From Desulfobacteraceae bacterium (GTDB lineage Bacteria; Desulfobacterota; Desulfobacteria; Desulfobacterales; Desulfosarcinaceae): 10,869 bases of DNA. Location of the stretch: positions 1 through 10,869 of the forward strand of contig JALVRI010000469.1 in the NCBI GenBank assembly GCA_027031325.1. Direction: 5' to 3'. Below the pieces are notes generated by a model. That model did not search any database. It worked only from the letters and a program-made list of their open reading frames with translations, and was not told the origin of the DNA. The first letter of the stretch is position 1. Every line of letters begins with the position of its first letter. Shown piece after piece: positions 1-5,819 of the stretch. A program made the position numbers and the translations under genes.

Positions 1-210
1 GAAATGTTCCACCAGGGAACTTAGGCTTGCCCCCCCTGTCCAACCGATGATCGGCATCATGGCCTGGAACAACCCGAAATGCCATGCCAACCTGAAACAC
101 TGGCGGGGCTTTACCCCGGCAAGTCCGGCACCGATAGCCAAGGCTACTGCAAAGGCATCCATGGCCAATGCCACCGCTATTGCGAACAGATTTAAACCCG
201 AAAGGTGCAT
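1..210 (-). CDS. mntP: MntP manganese efflux pump, N-terminal part (truncated by window edge)
   Basis: Putative manganese exporter of the inner membrane (MntP/YebN family). Reading the minus strand from the ATG at 210 gives 70 codons running off the window start without a stop. The visible residues match the family's N-terminal pattern: a first membrane helix containing MDAFAVALAIGAG (residues 17-29, with the conserved Asp18 of the first helix), then a short basic loop (KPRQ, 34-37), then the FGLFQAMMPIIGW segment (45-57) that opens the second helix. The full protein is usually about 190 residues with six helices, so roughly two thirds lies outside. The ATG at 210 is the only start codon between the upstream in-frame stop near 290 and the first helix; the ribosome binding site before it is weak. 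I see no yybP-ykoY manganese riboswitch upstream, although many mntP genes have one. Identification is from remembered family sequence. Confidence 0.85.
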   Translation of the reverse strand, partial: MHLSGLNLFAIAVALAMDAFAVALAIGAGLAGVKPRQCFRLAWHFGLFQAMMPIIGWTGGASLSSLVEHF

Positions 211-367
211 CGCCGCCCGACCTGCCCGAGTAAAAAGGTTTCTGACAACAGCGCCGGTCCCCCTGGGCGCAGCTTGTGCGACCCTGACCGCTCAAGATCC
301 GGTCGTCCAGCTTGCCCCAGTTTGCCGGAATTGTCCACCGTTTTGCCGCTACCGGCCGGTTAGATGT

Positions 368-449
368 AACCCGGATTATGCACTTCAAATGCCCACAAAA
401 AGTAATTTCATTGAATTTCGGCAAACTTGCCTACCGCATGATCCGGGTT
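368..449 (+). repeat. Palindromic intergenic repeat, copy 1
   Basis: The element is bounded by 14-base inverted arms, AACCCGGATTATGC (368-381) and GCATGATCCGGGTT (436-449), which pair at 13 of 14 positions. The left arm continues into ACTTCAAATGCC, which recurs almost unchanged next to the left arm of the second copy at 10103-10197. The region before the right arm (CGGCAAACTTGCC, 419-431) also resembles the other copy (TGGCCAAACTCGCC). No transposase is present, so it is a non-autonomous, MITE- or REP-like element. I think similar repeats occur in Desulfobacterales, but that is recollection, not a search. Confidence 0.75.
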
Positions 450-551
450 GGACAAGTTCGCCTTCACAAGCCCCCTATCCCCCCCACTGCCTAGGAAAAC
501 CCGCATAAAGCCGGACCGTGCCGCCGGCTGTCGAGAGGCTCAAAAAAAAAC

Positions 552-587
552 TCATCTTTTCAGCTTGATGTCCGATATTTTAATCGG
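552..587 (+). promoter_or_regulatory. Possible sigma-28-type promoter overlapping a small palindrome
   Basis: TCATCTTT (552-559), 11 bases, then TCCGATAT (571-578) agrees at about 11 of 16 positions with the flagellar sigma-28 pattern TAAAGTTT-N11-GCCGATAA, which often drives chemotaxis receptor genes. The same bases form the palindrome CCGAT-ATTTTA-ATCGG (572-587), which could instead be an operator. The -35 half is poor, so this is tentative. Confidence 0.3.
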
Positions 588-629
588 CCGGAGATTGAAA
601 TACCCTGAGTCATTGGAGGGAGGAACGAA

Positions 630-2276
630 ATGACGATTAAATGGAAACTGAAAATAGCCACGGGCGCCTTGTCCTTTATAATTTTGTGCATGTTTTTTGC
701 CACCCTCTGGGTCACCAACCAGCAAAAAAGCGACGGCCTGGTGATAAACCTTGCCGGTCGCCAGCGGATGCTGACCCAGAAAATGACCAAGGAACTGTTG
801 CTTTCCGAGATATACCGCAGGCAAACCGGAAAGATCGACACCAAGCAGCTTGCCAACCTCAGAAATACCATGGCCGTTTTCGAAAAGACCCTGAAAGCCC
901 TGCGTGATTCGGGCAAGGCACCGATATCGCTTGACATGCAATCGACCAAGTACCGCTCCTGCCCCCCGGCCAGGCAGCCGGTCCTGGGTCAACTGCGCAA
1001 GGTGACCGAGCTGTGGGAAAGCTTTAAAGCCGACATCGAAAAATACCTCCAGGCGCCGGAAAAGGCAACAAGGGCCCTGGAGCAGATCAAGCTCAAGAAC
1101 ATGCCCTTGCTGGCGGCCATGAACAAAGCCGTCTCCATGATGCAGAAAGAATCCGAAGCCCGCGTAAGGCTGCTGCTCCAACTACAGGGAGTTTGCATCG
1201 TTCTGGGCATCCTGGCCACAGTCTTTGCCGTCTTCACGGTGATCAAACTGGTCAAACGGATGGACAAGATCAGGATTTTCGCCGAAAAGCTGGGCAAAGG
1301 AAACTTATCGGTCAAGTCCGGATTCACCAGCCGGGACGAGCTGGGCATCATCGGCCGCAGCCTCGACAACATGGTCGACAGCCTCAAAAACATGTTCCGC
1401 GGCATAATGGATAAAAGCGCCAAGCTCAATGATTTGTCCTCTCAGCTTTCCAACATCGCCACCAACGTCTCCAAGGGCACCAACGAAGTTTCCCATCATT
1501 CCAAGGCTGTTTCCGAGGCAGCCTCGGTGATGAGTTCCAATATGAATACCGTGGCCGCCGCGGTCGAAGAAACGGCCACCAACGTAAGCCTCATGGCCGA
1601 CGCGGCCGATGGAATGAAAAACACCATCAACGAAATCGCCTCCAGCGCCGAAGAGGCCAGCCACATCACCGAAGCGGCCGTATCCCGTTCGCGCCAGGCT
1701 TCGGACCGGGTCGGTACCCTGGGAAAGGCGGCCCTGGACGTGGGCAAGGTTACCGAGACAATCACCGAGATATCCGAGCAGACCAACCTCCTGGCCCTCA
1801 ACGCCACCATCGAGGCCGCCCGGGCAGGTGAAGCCGGCAAGGGCTTTGCCGTCGTGGCCAATGAAATCACGGCTCTGGCCCACCAGACGGCCGAGGCCAC
1901 CCAGGACATCAAGGCCAAGATAGACAGTATCCAGGAATCCACCACCGAAACGGTTAGCGAAATCGAGGAGATATCCAAGGTCGTCAACCAGGTTAACGAA
2001 ATCGTGTCCGATATAGCCTCTGCGGTCGAAGAACAGTCCTCTACGACCACCGAAATCGCCAGCAACGTCAGTCAGGCGTCTGAAGGAATACGGGAGGTTA
2101 CCGAAAACGTGGCCAACAATTCCACCACCGCCGACACCGTCGCCCGCGACATAGCCAACGTGAGCAAGACATCCAGTGAAATCGCCCACAACACCAACCT
2201 GGTGGAAGAAAACGCCGTCACCCTCTCCAAGCTGGCAGGGGATCTGTCTTCAGCGGTGAGTCGTTTCAAAATTTGA
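630..2276 (+). CDS. Methyl-accepting chemotaxis protein with PilJ-type sensor domain
   Basis: A 548-residue inner-membrane chemoreceptor that would signal through CheW and CheA to the flagellar or pilus motor. Order of parts: short cytoplasmic N-terminus; membrane helix about 10-29; periplasmic sensor about 30-183 with a PilJ/NarX-like P-box (INLAGRQRMLTQKM, 39-52); second helix about 184-207; HAMP linker about 208-260 (ending in the DELGIIGRSLDNM segment); and a long helical signalling domain about 265-545. The hairpin tip that binds CheA/CheW is unmistakable (ISEQTNLLALNATIEAARAGEAGKGFAVVANEI, roughly 381-413). Glu/Gln-rich methylation candidates flank it (for example EETATN, EEQSSTT). There is no C-terminal pentapeptide tether for CheR; it ends SRFKI. 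A strong GGAGGGAGG lies 6 bases before the ATG. The ligand cannot be read from sequence. It stands alone, not in a che cluster. Confidence 0.95.
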   Translation: MTIKWKLKIATGALSFIILCMFFATLWVTNQQKSDGLVINLAGRQRMLTQKMTKELLLSEIYRRQTGKIDTKQLANLRNTMAVFEKTLKALRDSGKAPISLDMQSTKYRSCPPARQPVLGQLRKVTELWESFKADIEKYLQAPEKATRALEQIKLKNMPLLAAMNKAVSMMQKESEARVRLLLQLQGVCIVLGILATVFAVFTVIKLVKRMDKIRIFAEKLGKGNLSVKSGFTSRDELGIIGRSLDNMVDSLKNMFRGIMDKSAKLNDLSSQLSNIATNVSKGTNEVSHHSKAVSEAASVMSSNMNTVAAAVEETATNVSLMADAADGMKNTINEIASSAEEASHITEAAVSRSRQASDRVGTLGKAALDVGKVTETITEISEQTNLLALNATIEAARAGEAGKGFAVVANEITALAHQTAEATQDIKAKIDSIQESTTETVSEIEEISKVVNQVNEIVSDIASAVEEQSSTTTEIASNVSQASEGIREVTENVANNSTTADTVARDIANVSKTSSEIAHNTNLVEENAVTLSKLAGDLSSAVSRFKI

Positions 2277-2308
2277 AGAATGCCGAGACGAGACGGTTCA
2301 TAAGGGGA

Positions 2309-2385
2309 TGGTCGGGGCGGCAGGATTTGAACCTGCGACTCCCTGCTCCCAAAGCAGGTGCGCTACCAGGCTGCGCCACGCCCCG
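2309..2385 (-). tRNA. tRNA-Pro (anticodon TGG)
   Basis: The minus strand folds as a full cloverleaf: acceptor CGGGGCG/CGCCCCG, D arm GCGC...GCGC, anticodon stem CCTGC/GCAGG with loop TTTGGGA, T arm GCAGG-TTCAAAT-CCTGC, discriminator A and an encoded CCA (2309-2311). Loop positions 34-36 read TGG, which decodes proline. It lies 98 bases downstream of the amidase gene on the same strand and converges on the chemotaxis gene. I found no clear terminator in the 30 bases that separate it from the chemotaxis gene. Confidence 0.97.
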
Positions 2386-2483
2386 ACGTTCTTCCTGAAA
2401 CTTGAAAAGGCCGCCAAACTTCTGCCAGCGCCTTTAGCACGCTTTAGGGGCTGAAGCAAGGGTTTGGTCCAAGCCCTCCCCAA

Positions 2484-3221
2484 TCAGTGCCCGTGCAGAA
2501 ACTCCTTCAAGGACTCTTTCAAGGCCTGAACGAGCCTCTGGTTTATCCGGGCCTCTTTTCCGGGAGTGTTCAGCAGCATGCCTACTTCGACCAGCACCGC
2601 AGGGGCCTTGACTCCCCCCAAGACCATCACCGGAGCCCGGCGGACACTCACCTTCACCCCAGGGGACAGCAACCGTTCAAAAGAAGCCGCCAGTATGCGT
2701 GCCAGCTGCATGCTTTTGTCCTGATATTCAAGCTGGTTGGATCTCCAAACGGCCGGTGCATCCGGGTAGGCTTCACGACAAATACCACCCGGACGATAAG
2801 TATCGTATTTCCTGACGAAGATGACGATTGAATCCCGATTTGGATATTTTCCGGTTCCGGCATGCAGGCTTATGAAGGCTGCGGCCCGGGCACGGTTGGC
2901 CACACCGGCCCTTTGATCAGGATCCAGCTTGTAATCGTCGTTACGCGTAAGAATCATGTTGAAGTCGGCTGCCAGGGCTGCGGCCAACGCCTTGGCCAAC
3001 TTGAGGGTTGCAGCTTTTTCCATTTCTCCGCGGGGATCGGAAATACCGCTATCACCCCCCCCGTGGCCGGGATCTATCACCACGACCGGGTTGAGACCGG
3101 CCCACGGTAATGGTCCGGCCCAAAGAGGCAGACAAGCTAGCGCCAGGCCGATCAACAAAGTCGCCGGACCGTAAAACCGGATCGCCAATCGGGTAAAATC
3201 CGTCCTGCTTATCATCGCCAT
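2484..3221 (-). CDS. N-acetylmuramoyl-L-alanine amidase (Amidase_3 family)
   Basis: A 245-residue zinc enzyme of the AmiC/CwlM type that cuts the amide bond between N-acetylmuramic acid and the peptide stem of peptidoglycan. A hydrophobic segment at about 19-36 acts as signal peptide or anchor, so the enzyme acts in the periplasm. The catalytic domain fills residues 45-243. Zinc ligands are visible as His53 in VIDPGHGG, Glu68 in GEMEKAA, and His120 in FISLHAG; Glu212 in LVEVGML is the expected catalytic base. There is no AMIN or LysM targeting domain, so it is shorter than AmiA/AmiC. Start: ATG at 3221 has GGAAG 9 bases upstream; an in-frame ATG two codons later is an alternative. A Cys30 occurs in the leader (LALAC), but the context is a poor lipobox. 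It could serve cell separation, wall recycling or germination-like remodelling; the neighbours do not decide. Confidence 0.92.
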   Translation of the reverse strand: MAMISRTDFTRLAIRFYGPATLLIGLALACLPLWAGPLPWAGLNPVVVIDPGHGGGDSGISDPRGEMEKAATLKLAKALAAALAADFNMILTRNDDYKLDPDQRAGVANRARAAAFISLHAGTGKYPNRDSIVIFVRKYDTYRPGGICREAYPDAPAVWRSNQLEYQDKSMQLARILAASFERLLSPGVKVSVRRAPVMVLGGVKAPAVLVEVGMLLNTPGKEARINQRLVQALKESLKEFLHGH

Positions 3222-3284
3222 GGGGGCATCTTCCGGGCAGCCTTCACAGGCTGTTAATCCATTCCGGCCATGTCATCATTGTTC

Positions 3285-3313
3285 TTGACACAACCTGTGT
3301 TTGATATTATTTT
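3285..3313 (+). promoter_or_regulatory. Sigma-70-type promoter ahead of tRNA-Leu
   Basis: A perfect TTGACA (3285-3290) is followed after 17 bases by TATTTT (3308-3313), in a notably AT-rich stretch (3300-3350) lying about 70 bases before tRNA-Leu. An overlapping TATTAT (3305-3310) is closer to consensus but too near the -35 box. The leader to the tRNA would be about 60 bases. Confidence 0.6.
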
Positions 3314-3382
3314 TCCTATTTGTTTTTAAATAGAATATTGGATTTATGGAAAAGTCAAGCTCAATGGCTTTGTTTTAATCTT

Positions 3383-3466
3383 GCGAGAGTGGCGGAATTG
3401 GTAGACGCACTGGACTTAGGATCCAGCTCTGGAAACAGAGTGGGAGTTCAAGTCTCCCCTCTCGCA
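3383..3466 (+). tRNA. tRNA-Leu (anticodon TAG)
   Basis: An 84-base cloverleaf with the long variable arm typical of leucine tRNAs. The acceptor stem is GCGAGAG/CTCTCGC. The anticodon stem CTGGA/TCCAG encloses the loop CTTAGGA, giving anticodon TAG (reads CUA and probably other CUN codons). The variable arm is CTCTGGAAACAGAG and the T arm is GGGAG-TTCAAGT-CTCCC. The bases after discriminator A3466 are CTA, so CCA is not encoded and must be added by the nucleotidyltransferase; the other three tRNAs here encode theirs. Confidence 0.97.
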
Positions 3467-3677
3467 CTAATTTTACCGATTCATTGCGGTTGAGGCTTTC
3501 GGCAAATCGATCATCATGACCCAAGGTGTGGTTTGCCTCCAGGCCGGAAGGATGAAAGCGGGGTCTGCAAAGATTCCGGAAATTGAAATTGGAGCGTGTT
3601 CCCTGCACGCGGTTGGAACAGAGTCACCCCCGATGGCCCTCCTGTTGTTGACTGCATTACGTCCAGGTTGAAGGCAG

Positions 3678-3706
3678 CTTGAGCTTCAAGGGTCGCAACG
3701 CCATAG
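3678..3706 (+). promoter_or_regulatory. Possible heat-shock (sigma-32) promoter of the tig-clpP-clpX-lon operon
   Basis: CTTGAG (3678-3683), 15 bases, then CGCCATAG (3699-3706) resembles the RpoH pattern CTTGAA-N13/17-CCCCATAT at 5 of 6 and 6 of 8 positions. It is well placed: transcription would start near 3713, giving an 87-base leader to tig that includes the hairpin at 3745-3773. The location upstream of chaperone and protease genes is what makes it believable; sequence agreement alone is moderate. Confidence 0.4.
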
Positions 3707-3744
3707 CCGGGCGGGCAAGGGGATCCGCGGGCGGGTCTAACGAG

Positions 3745-3773
3745 GTGCCTGAACCTGTGTTGCGGCCAGGCAC
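3745..3773 (+). promoter_or_regulatory. Stem-loop in the leader of tig
   Basis: GTGCCTG (3745-3751) pairs perfectly with CAGGCAC (3767-3773) around a 15-base loop, with weaker outer pairs (AGG/TTT region). It is followed by TTTATTTTATTT, so it resembles an interrupted terminator or attenuator. The tig ribosome binding site GGGAG (3786-3790) starts 13 bases further on. Confidence 0.5.
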
Positions 3774-3799
3774 TTTATTTTATTTGGGAGAAGACAGAA

Positions 3800-5143
3800 A
3801 TGAAAGTAACCGTAGAAGACCTGAGCAGTGTCAAGAAAGCCTTACACATTGAAGTGCCGGCTGAAAAAGTCTCCGAGAAGTTGGACGAAGTTTACAGGAA
3901 CCTGAAAAAGACGGCCAAGGTAAAAGGGTTTCGTCCCGGCAAGGCCCCCCGCTCGGTACTGGAACGGATATACGGCAAGGATGTAAAAAACGATGTTGCA
4001 GCCCAGCTTATCCAGTCCAGCGTAATGGATGCCCTCAGGGAAACCGAGCTGGAGATCGTCGGAAGCCCCAAAGTGGACCCTCCTGAGCTGAAGGCCACGG
4101 AACCATACAAGTTCGAGGCGCATGTTGAAATCAACCCCCGGATCGAAGACATCAATTTCAAAGGATTCAAACTGAAAAAAACCCTTTACAGGGTCAGCGA
4201 CGAAGAATTGGATGTCCAGTTGAAAATGATTCAGAAAAATATGGCCAAACGGGAAAAGATCCAAGAGGAGCGCCCGGCCCGCATGGACGACGTGGTTCTG
4301 CTGGACTACGAAGGTTTCCTGGACGGCAAGCCCTACGAGCCGACCGCAAGGACCGAAAACTACGTTCTCAAGCTTGGTGAAGCCAGTATTCACCCGCAGT
4401 TCGACCAGGGTGTGGTCGGCATGGCGGTGGGTGACACAAAACAGATCCGGGTGACTTTCGACAATGATCATCCCAACAGCCAGCTTGCCGGACGGACCAT
4501 CGATTTCGAGGTTACCTTGCGCGAGATCCGCAAGGAAGTATTGCCGGAAATAGACGACGAGCTGGCCCGCAGCGTAGGCGAACGTTTCGAGACCCTGGAA
4601 GACCTGAAAGAACAGATTCGCCGGAATCTTCAAAGCGGGTATGACAAGCGGGCCGAACAGGAGCTAAACGAGCAGATATTCAGCCAGCTTCTGGCCCAGG
4701 CCGATTTCGAGGTGCCCGAGGCCCTGGTGGAAATGGAACTGGAACATATCATCCGGGATGCCGAGCGTTCCTTTCAATATCACAACATGACTTTCGACCA
4801 GGTGGGCCTGACCATCGAAAAACTGCGTGAAAAATACCGTGACACGGCCATCAAGCAGGTCCGGCGCCAACTGATCCTGAACAAGATCATCGAGCAGGAA
4901 AAGCTGGAGCTGACCGAAGATCAGCTCGATAAAGGCTTCCAGGAAATGGCCGATACATATAACCAGCCGGTCGATGAGATCAAAAACTATTACACCAACA
5001 ACCAGAACGGTTTAAACGCTTTCAAACAGATCCTGCTTGAAAAAGAGGCAATCAAACTTATCATTGATAATAGCGAGATCGAAGAGGTGGAACCAGAGCC
5101 GGAGAACGCAACCGAAACCGAGAGCAACTCCGGTCAAGAATAA
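3800..5143 (+). CDS. tig: Trigger factor, ribosome-associated chaperone and prolyl isomerase
   Basis: A 447-residue chaperone that binds ribosomal protein L23 at the exit tunnel, shields nascent chains and catalyses peptidyl-prolyl cis-trans isomerisation. The N-terminal ribosome-binding domain (about 1-145) shows the signature loop GFRPGKAP at 43-50. An FKBP-type isomerase domain spans about 157-245 (MDDVVLLDYEGFLDGKPYE; FDQGVVGMAVGDTKQI). The helical C-terminal cradle follows (about 250-425). The last 20 residues are a Glu-rich, low-complexity tail. Length is close to that of E. coli (432) with a slightly longer tail. The start ATG is preceded by GGGAGAAG and begins with the typical MKVTVEDLSSVKK. 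It is the first gene of the likely operon with clpP, clpX and lon; the gap to clpP is 57 bases. Confidence 0.98.
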   Translation: MKVTVEDLSSVKKALHIEVPAEKVSEKLDEVYRNLKKTAKVKGFRPGKAPRSVLERIYGKDVKNDVAAQLIQSSVMDALRETELEIVGSPKVDPPELKATEPYKFEAHVEINPRIEDINFKGFKLKKTLYRVSDEELDVQLKMIQKNMAKREKIQEERPARMDDVVLLDYEGFLDGKPYEPTARTENYVLKLGEASIHPQFDQGVVGMAVGDTKQIRVTFDNDHPNSQLAGRTIDFEVTLREIRKEVLPEIDDELARSVGERFETLEDLKEQIRRNLQSGYDKRAEQELNEQIFSQLLAQADFEVPEALVEMELEHIIRDAERSFQYHNMTFDQVGLTIEKLREKYRDTAIKQVRRQLILNKIIEQEKLELTEDQLDKGFQEMADTYNQPVDEIKNYYTNNQNGLNAFKQILLEKEAIKLIIDNSEIEEVEPEPENATETESNSGQE

Positions 5144-5157
5144 TGACAACAATTTGA

Positions 5158-5180
5158 GGCGGTTTCAATCTCAAACCGCC
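5158..5180 (+). promoter_or_regulatory. Stem-loop between tig and clpP
   Basis: GGCGGTTT (5158-5165) pairs perfectly with AAACCGCC (5173-5180) around a 7-base loop. A competing helix, TTTGAG (5153-5158) with CTCAAA (5170-5175), uses overlapping bases, so the two are mutually exclusive. There is no T run, so it is not a terminator. It ends 7 bases before the clpP ribosome binding site AAGGAG (5188-5193), suggesting a role in RNA stability or translation. Confidence 0.6.
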
Positions 5181-5200
5181 GGAAGCCAAGGAGATCAGGC

Positions 5201-5815
5201 GTGACCATCATACCAATGGTAATAGACCAGACCAGCCGGGGGGAACGGGCGTACGATATTTATTCCAGGCTGCTGAAGGACAGGATAATTTTCCTGGGAA
5301 CCACCATCAACGACGAGGTGGCAAACCTGCTCATAGCCCAGTTGCTTTACCTGGAATCGGAAGATCCCGACAAGGACATCAATTTTTATATCAATTCTCC
5401 GGGGGGGATTGTAACTGCCGGCCTGGCGGTGTATGATACTATGCAGTACATCAAACCGGATATTACCACGGTTTGTATCGGGCAGGCAGCCAGCATGGCA
5501 GCCTTGCTGCTGGCCGCCGGTAGCGCGAATAAACGCTACGCTTTGCCGAATGCCAGGATAATGATCCACCAGCCAATGGGTGGATTTCAGGGCCAGGCAT
5601 CGGACATCGAAATCCAGGCCAAGGAAATCTTGCGCATGAAAGATACTCTCAACAAAATCCTGCAGCGGCACACAGGTCAAAAACTTGAGCAGATTCAAAA
5701 GGATACCGACCGCGATTATTTCATGTCCGGCAAGGAAGCCAAAGATTACGGCATAGTGGACCATGTTATCCGCAGCCGTGACGACCTGGATCACCTGGAC
5801 AAGCTGGAGGCATAA
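5201..5815 (+). CDS. clpP: ATP-dependent Clp protease proteolytic subunit ClpP
   Basis: A 204-residue serine peptidase that forms a 14-mer barrel and degrades proteins fed to it by ClpX (and ClpA/ClpC if present). The catalytic triad is visible as Ser98 in QAASMAA, His123 in MIHQP and Asp172 in DTDRDYFMS, one position offset from E. coli mature numbering. The NSPGG oxyanion region (65-69) and the handle helix (about 130-155) are conserved. The start is a GTG at 5201, chosen because AAGGAG sits 7 bases upstream and the N-terminus MTIIPMVIDQTSRGERAYDIYSR aligns with the processed family end. The short pro-peptide is about the first ten residues. The stop is 4 bases before the clpX start. Confidence 0.98.
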   Translation: MTIIPMVIDQTSRGERAYDIYSRLLKDRIIFLGTTINDEVANLLIAQLLYLESEDPDKDINFYINSPGGIVTAGLAVYDTMQYIKPDITTVCIGQAASMAALLLAAGSANKRYALPNARIMIHQPMGGFQGQASDIEIQAKEILRMKDTLNKILQRHTGQKLEQIQKDTDRDYFMSGKEAKDYGIVDHVIRSRDDLDHLDKLEA

Positions 5816-5819
5816 ACCA

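Larger units (their letters stand above)
211..629. other. Intergenic gap between mntP and the chemotaxis gene
   Basis: This 419-base stretch separates the divergent mntP (minus) and chemotaxis transducer (plus) genes. Open frames of 60-150 codons cross it, but they overlap one another, lack ribosome binding sites and have no recognisable protein features, and the longest is antisense to mntP. It holds a palindromic repeat (368-449), a possible flagellar-type promoter and small palindrome (552-587), and the ribosome binding site of the downstream gene (GGAGGGAGG at 615-623). I see no convincing promoter for mntP. Confidence 0.7.
3467..3799. other. Gap between tRNA-Leu and the protease operon
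   Basis: This 333-base stretch holds no gene I can support. A 50-codon open frame beginning at the ATG at 3516 has no ribosome binding site and no protein-like features. The right part contains a heat-shock-like promoter (3678-3706) and a leader hairpin (3745-3773). No run resembles SRP RNA, 6S RNA, tmRNA or RNase P RNA. No intrinsic terminator follows tRNA-Leu, so read-through towards tig is possible. Confidence 0.6.

Noticed and set aside
211..367. A manganese (yybP-ykoY) riboswitch before mntP
   Set aside because: I looked for the conserved core on the minus strand and did not see it.
47..508. A 153-codon plus-strand open frame at the left end
   Set aside because: It runs antisense to the clear mntP start and through the palindromic repeat, and lacks a ribosome binding site.
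1305..2189. A 294-codon open frame on the minus strand opposite the chemoreceptor
   Set aside because: It is Gly-rich shadow coding opposite a clear MCP signalling domain, with no family resemblance.
2459..2477. Small palindrome AGGGTTTGG-TCC-AAGCCCT after the amidase gene
   Set aside because: Too short, and on the minus strand it is not followed by a T run, so I cannot call it a terminator.
3516..3671. A short plus-strand open frame between tRNA-Leu and tig
   Set aside because: No ribosome binding site and no protein-like pattern.
3842..4633. A 263-codon minus-strand open frame inside tig
   Set aside because: Shadow of the trigger factor gene in another frame.
5763..5819. Upstream 19-codon extension of the clpX frame
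   Set aside because: It overlaps clpP, and the ATG at 5820 with GGAGG upstream gives the standard ClpX N-terminus.
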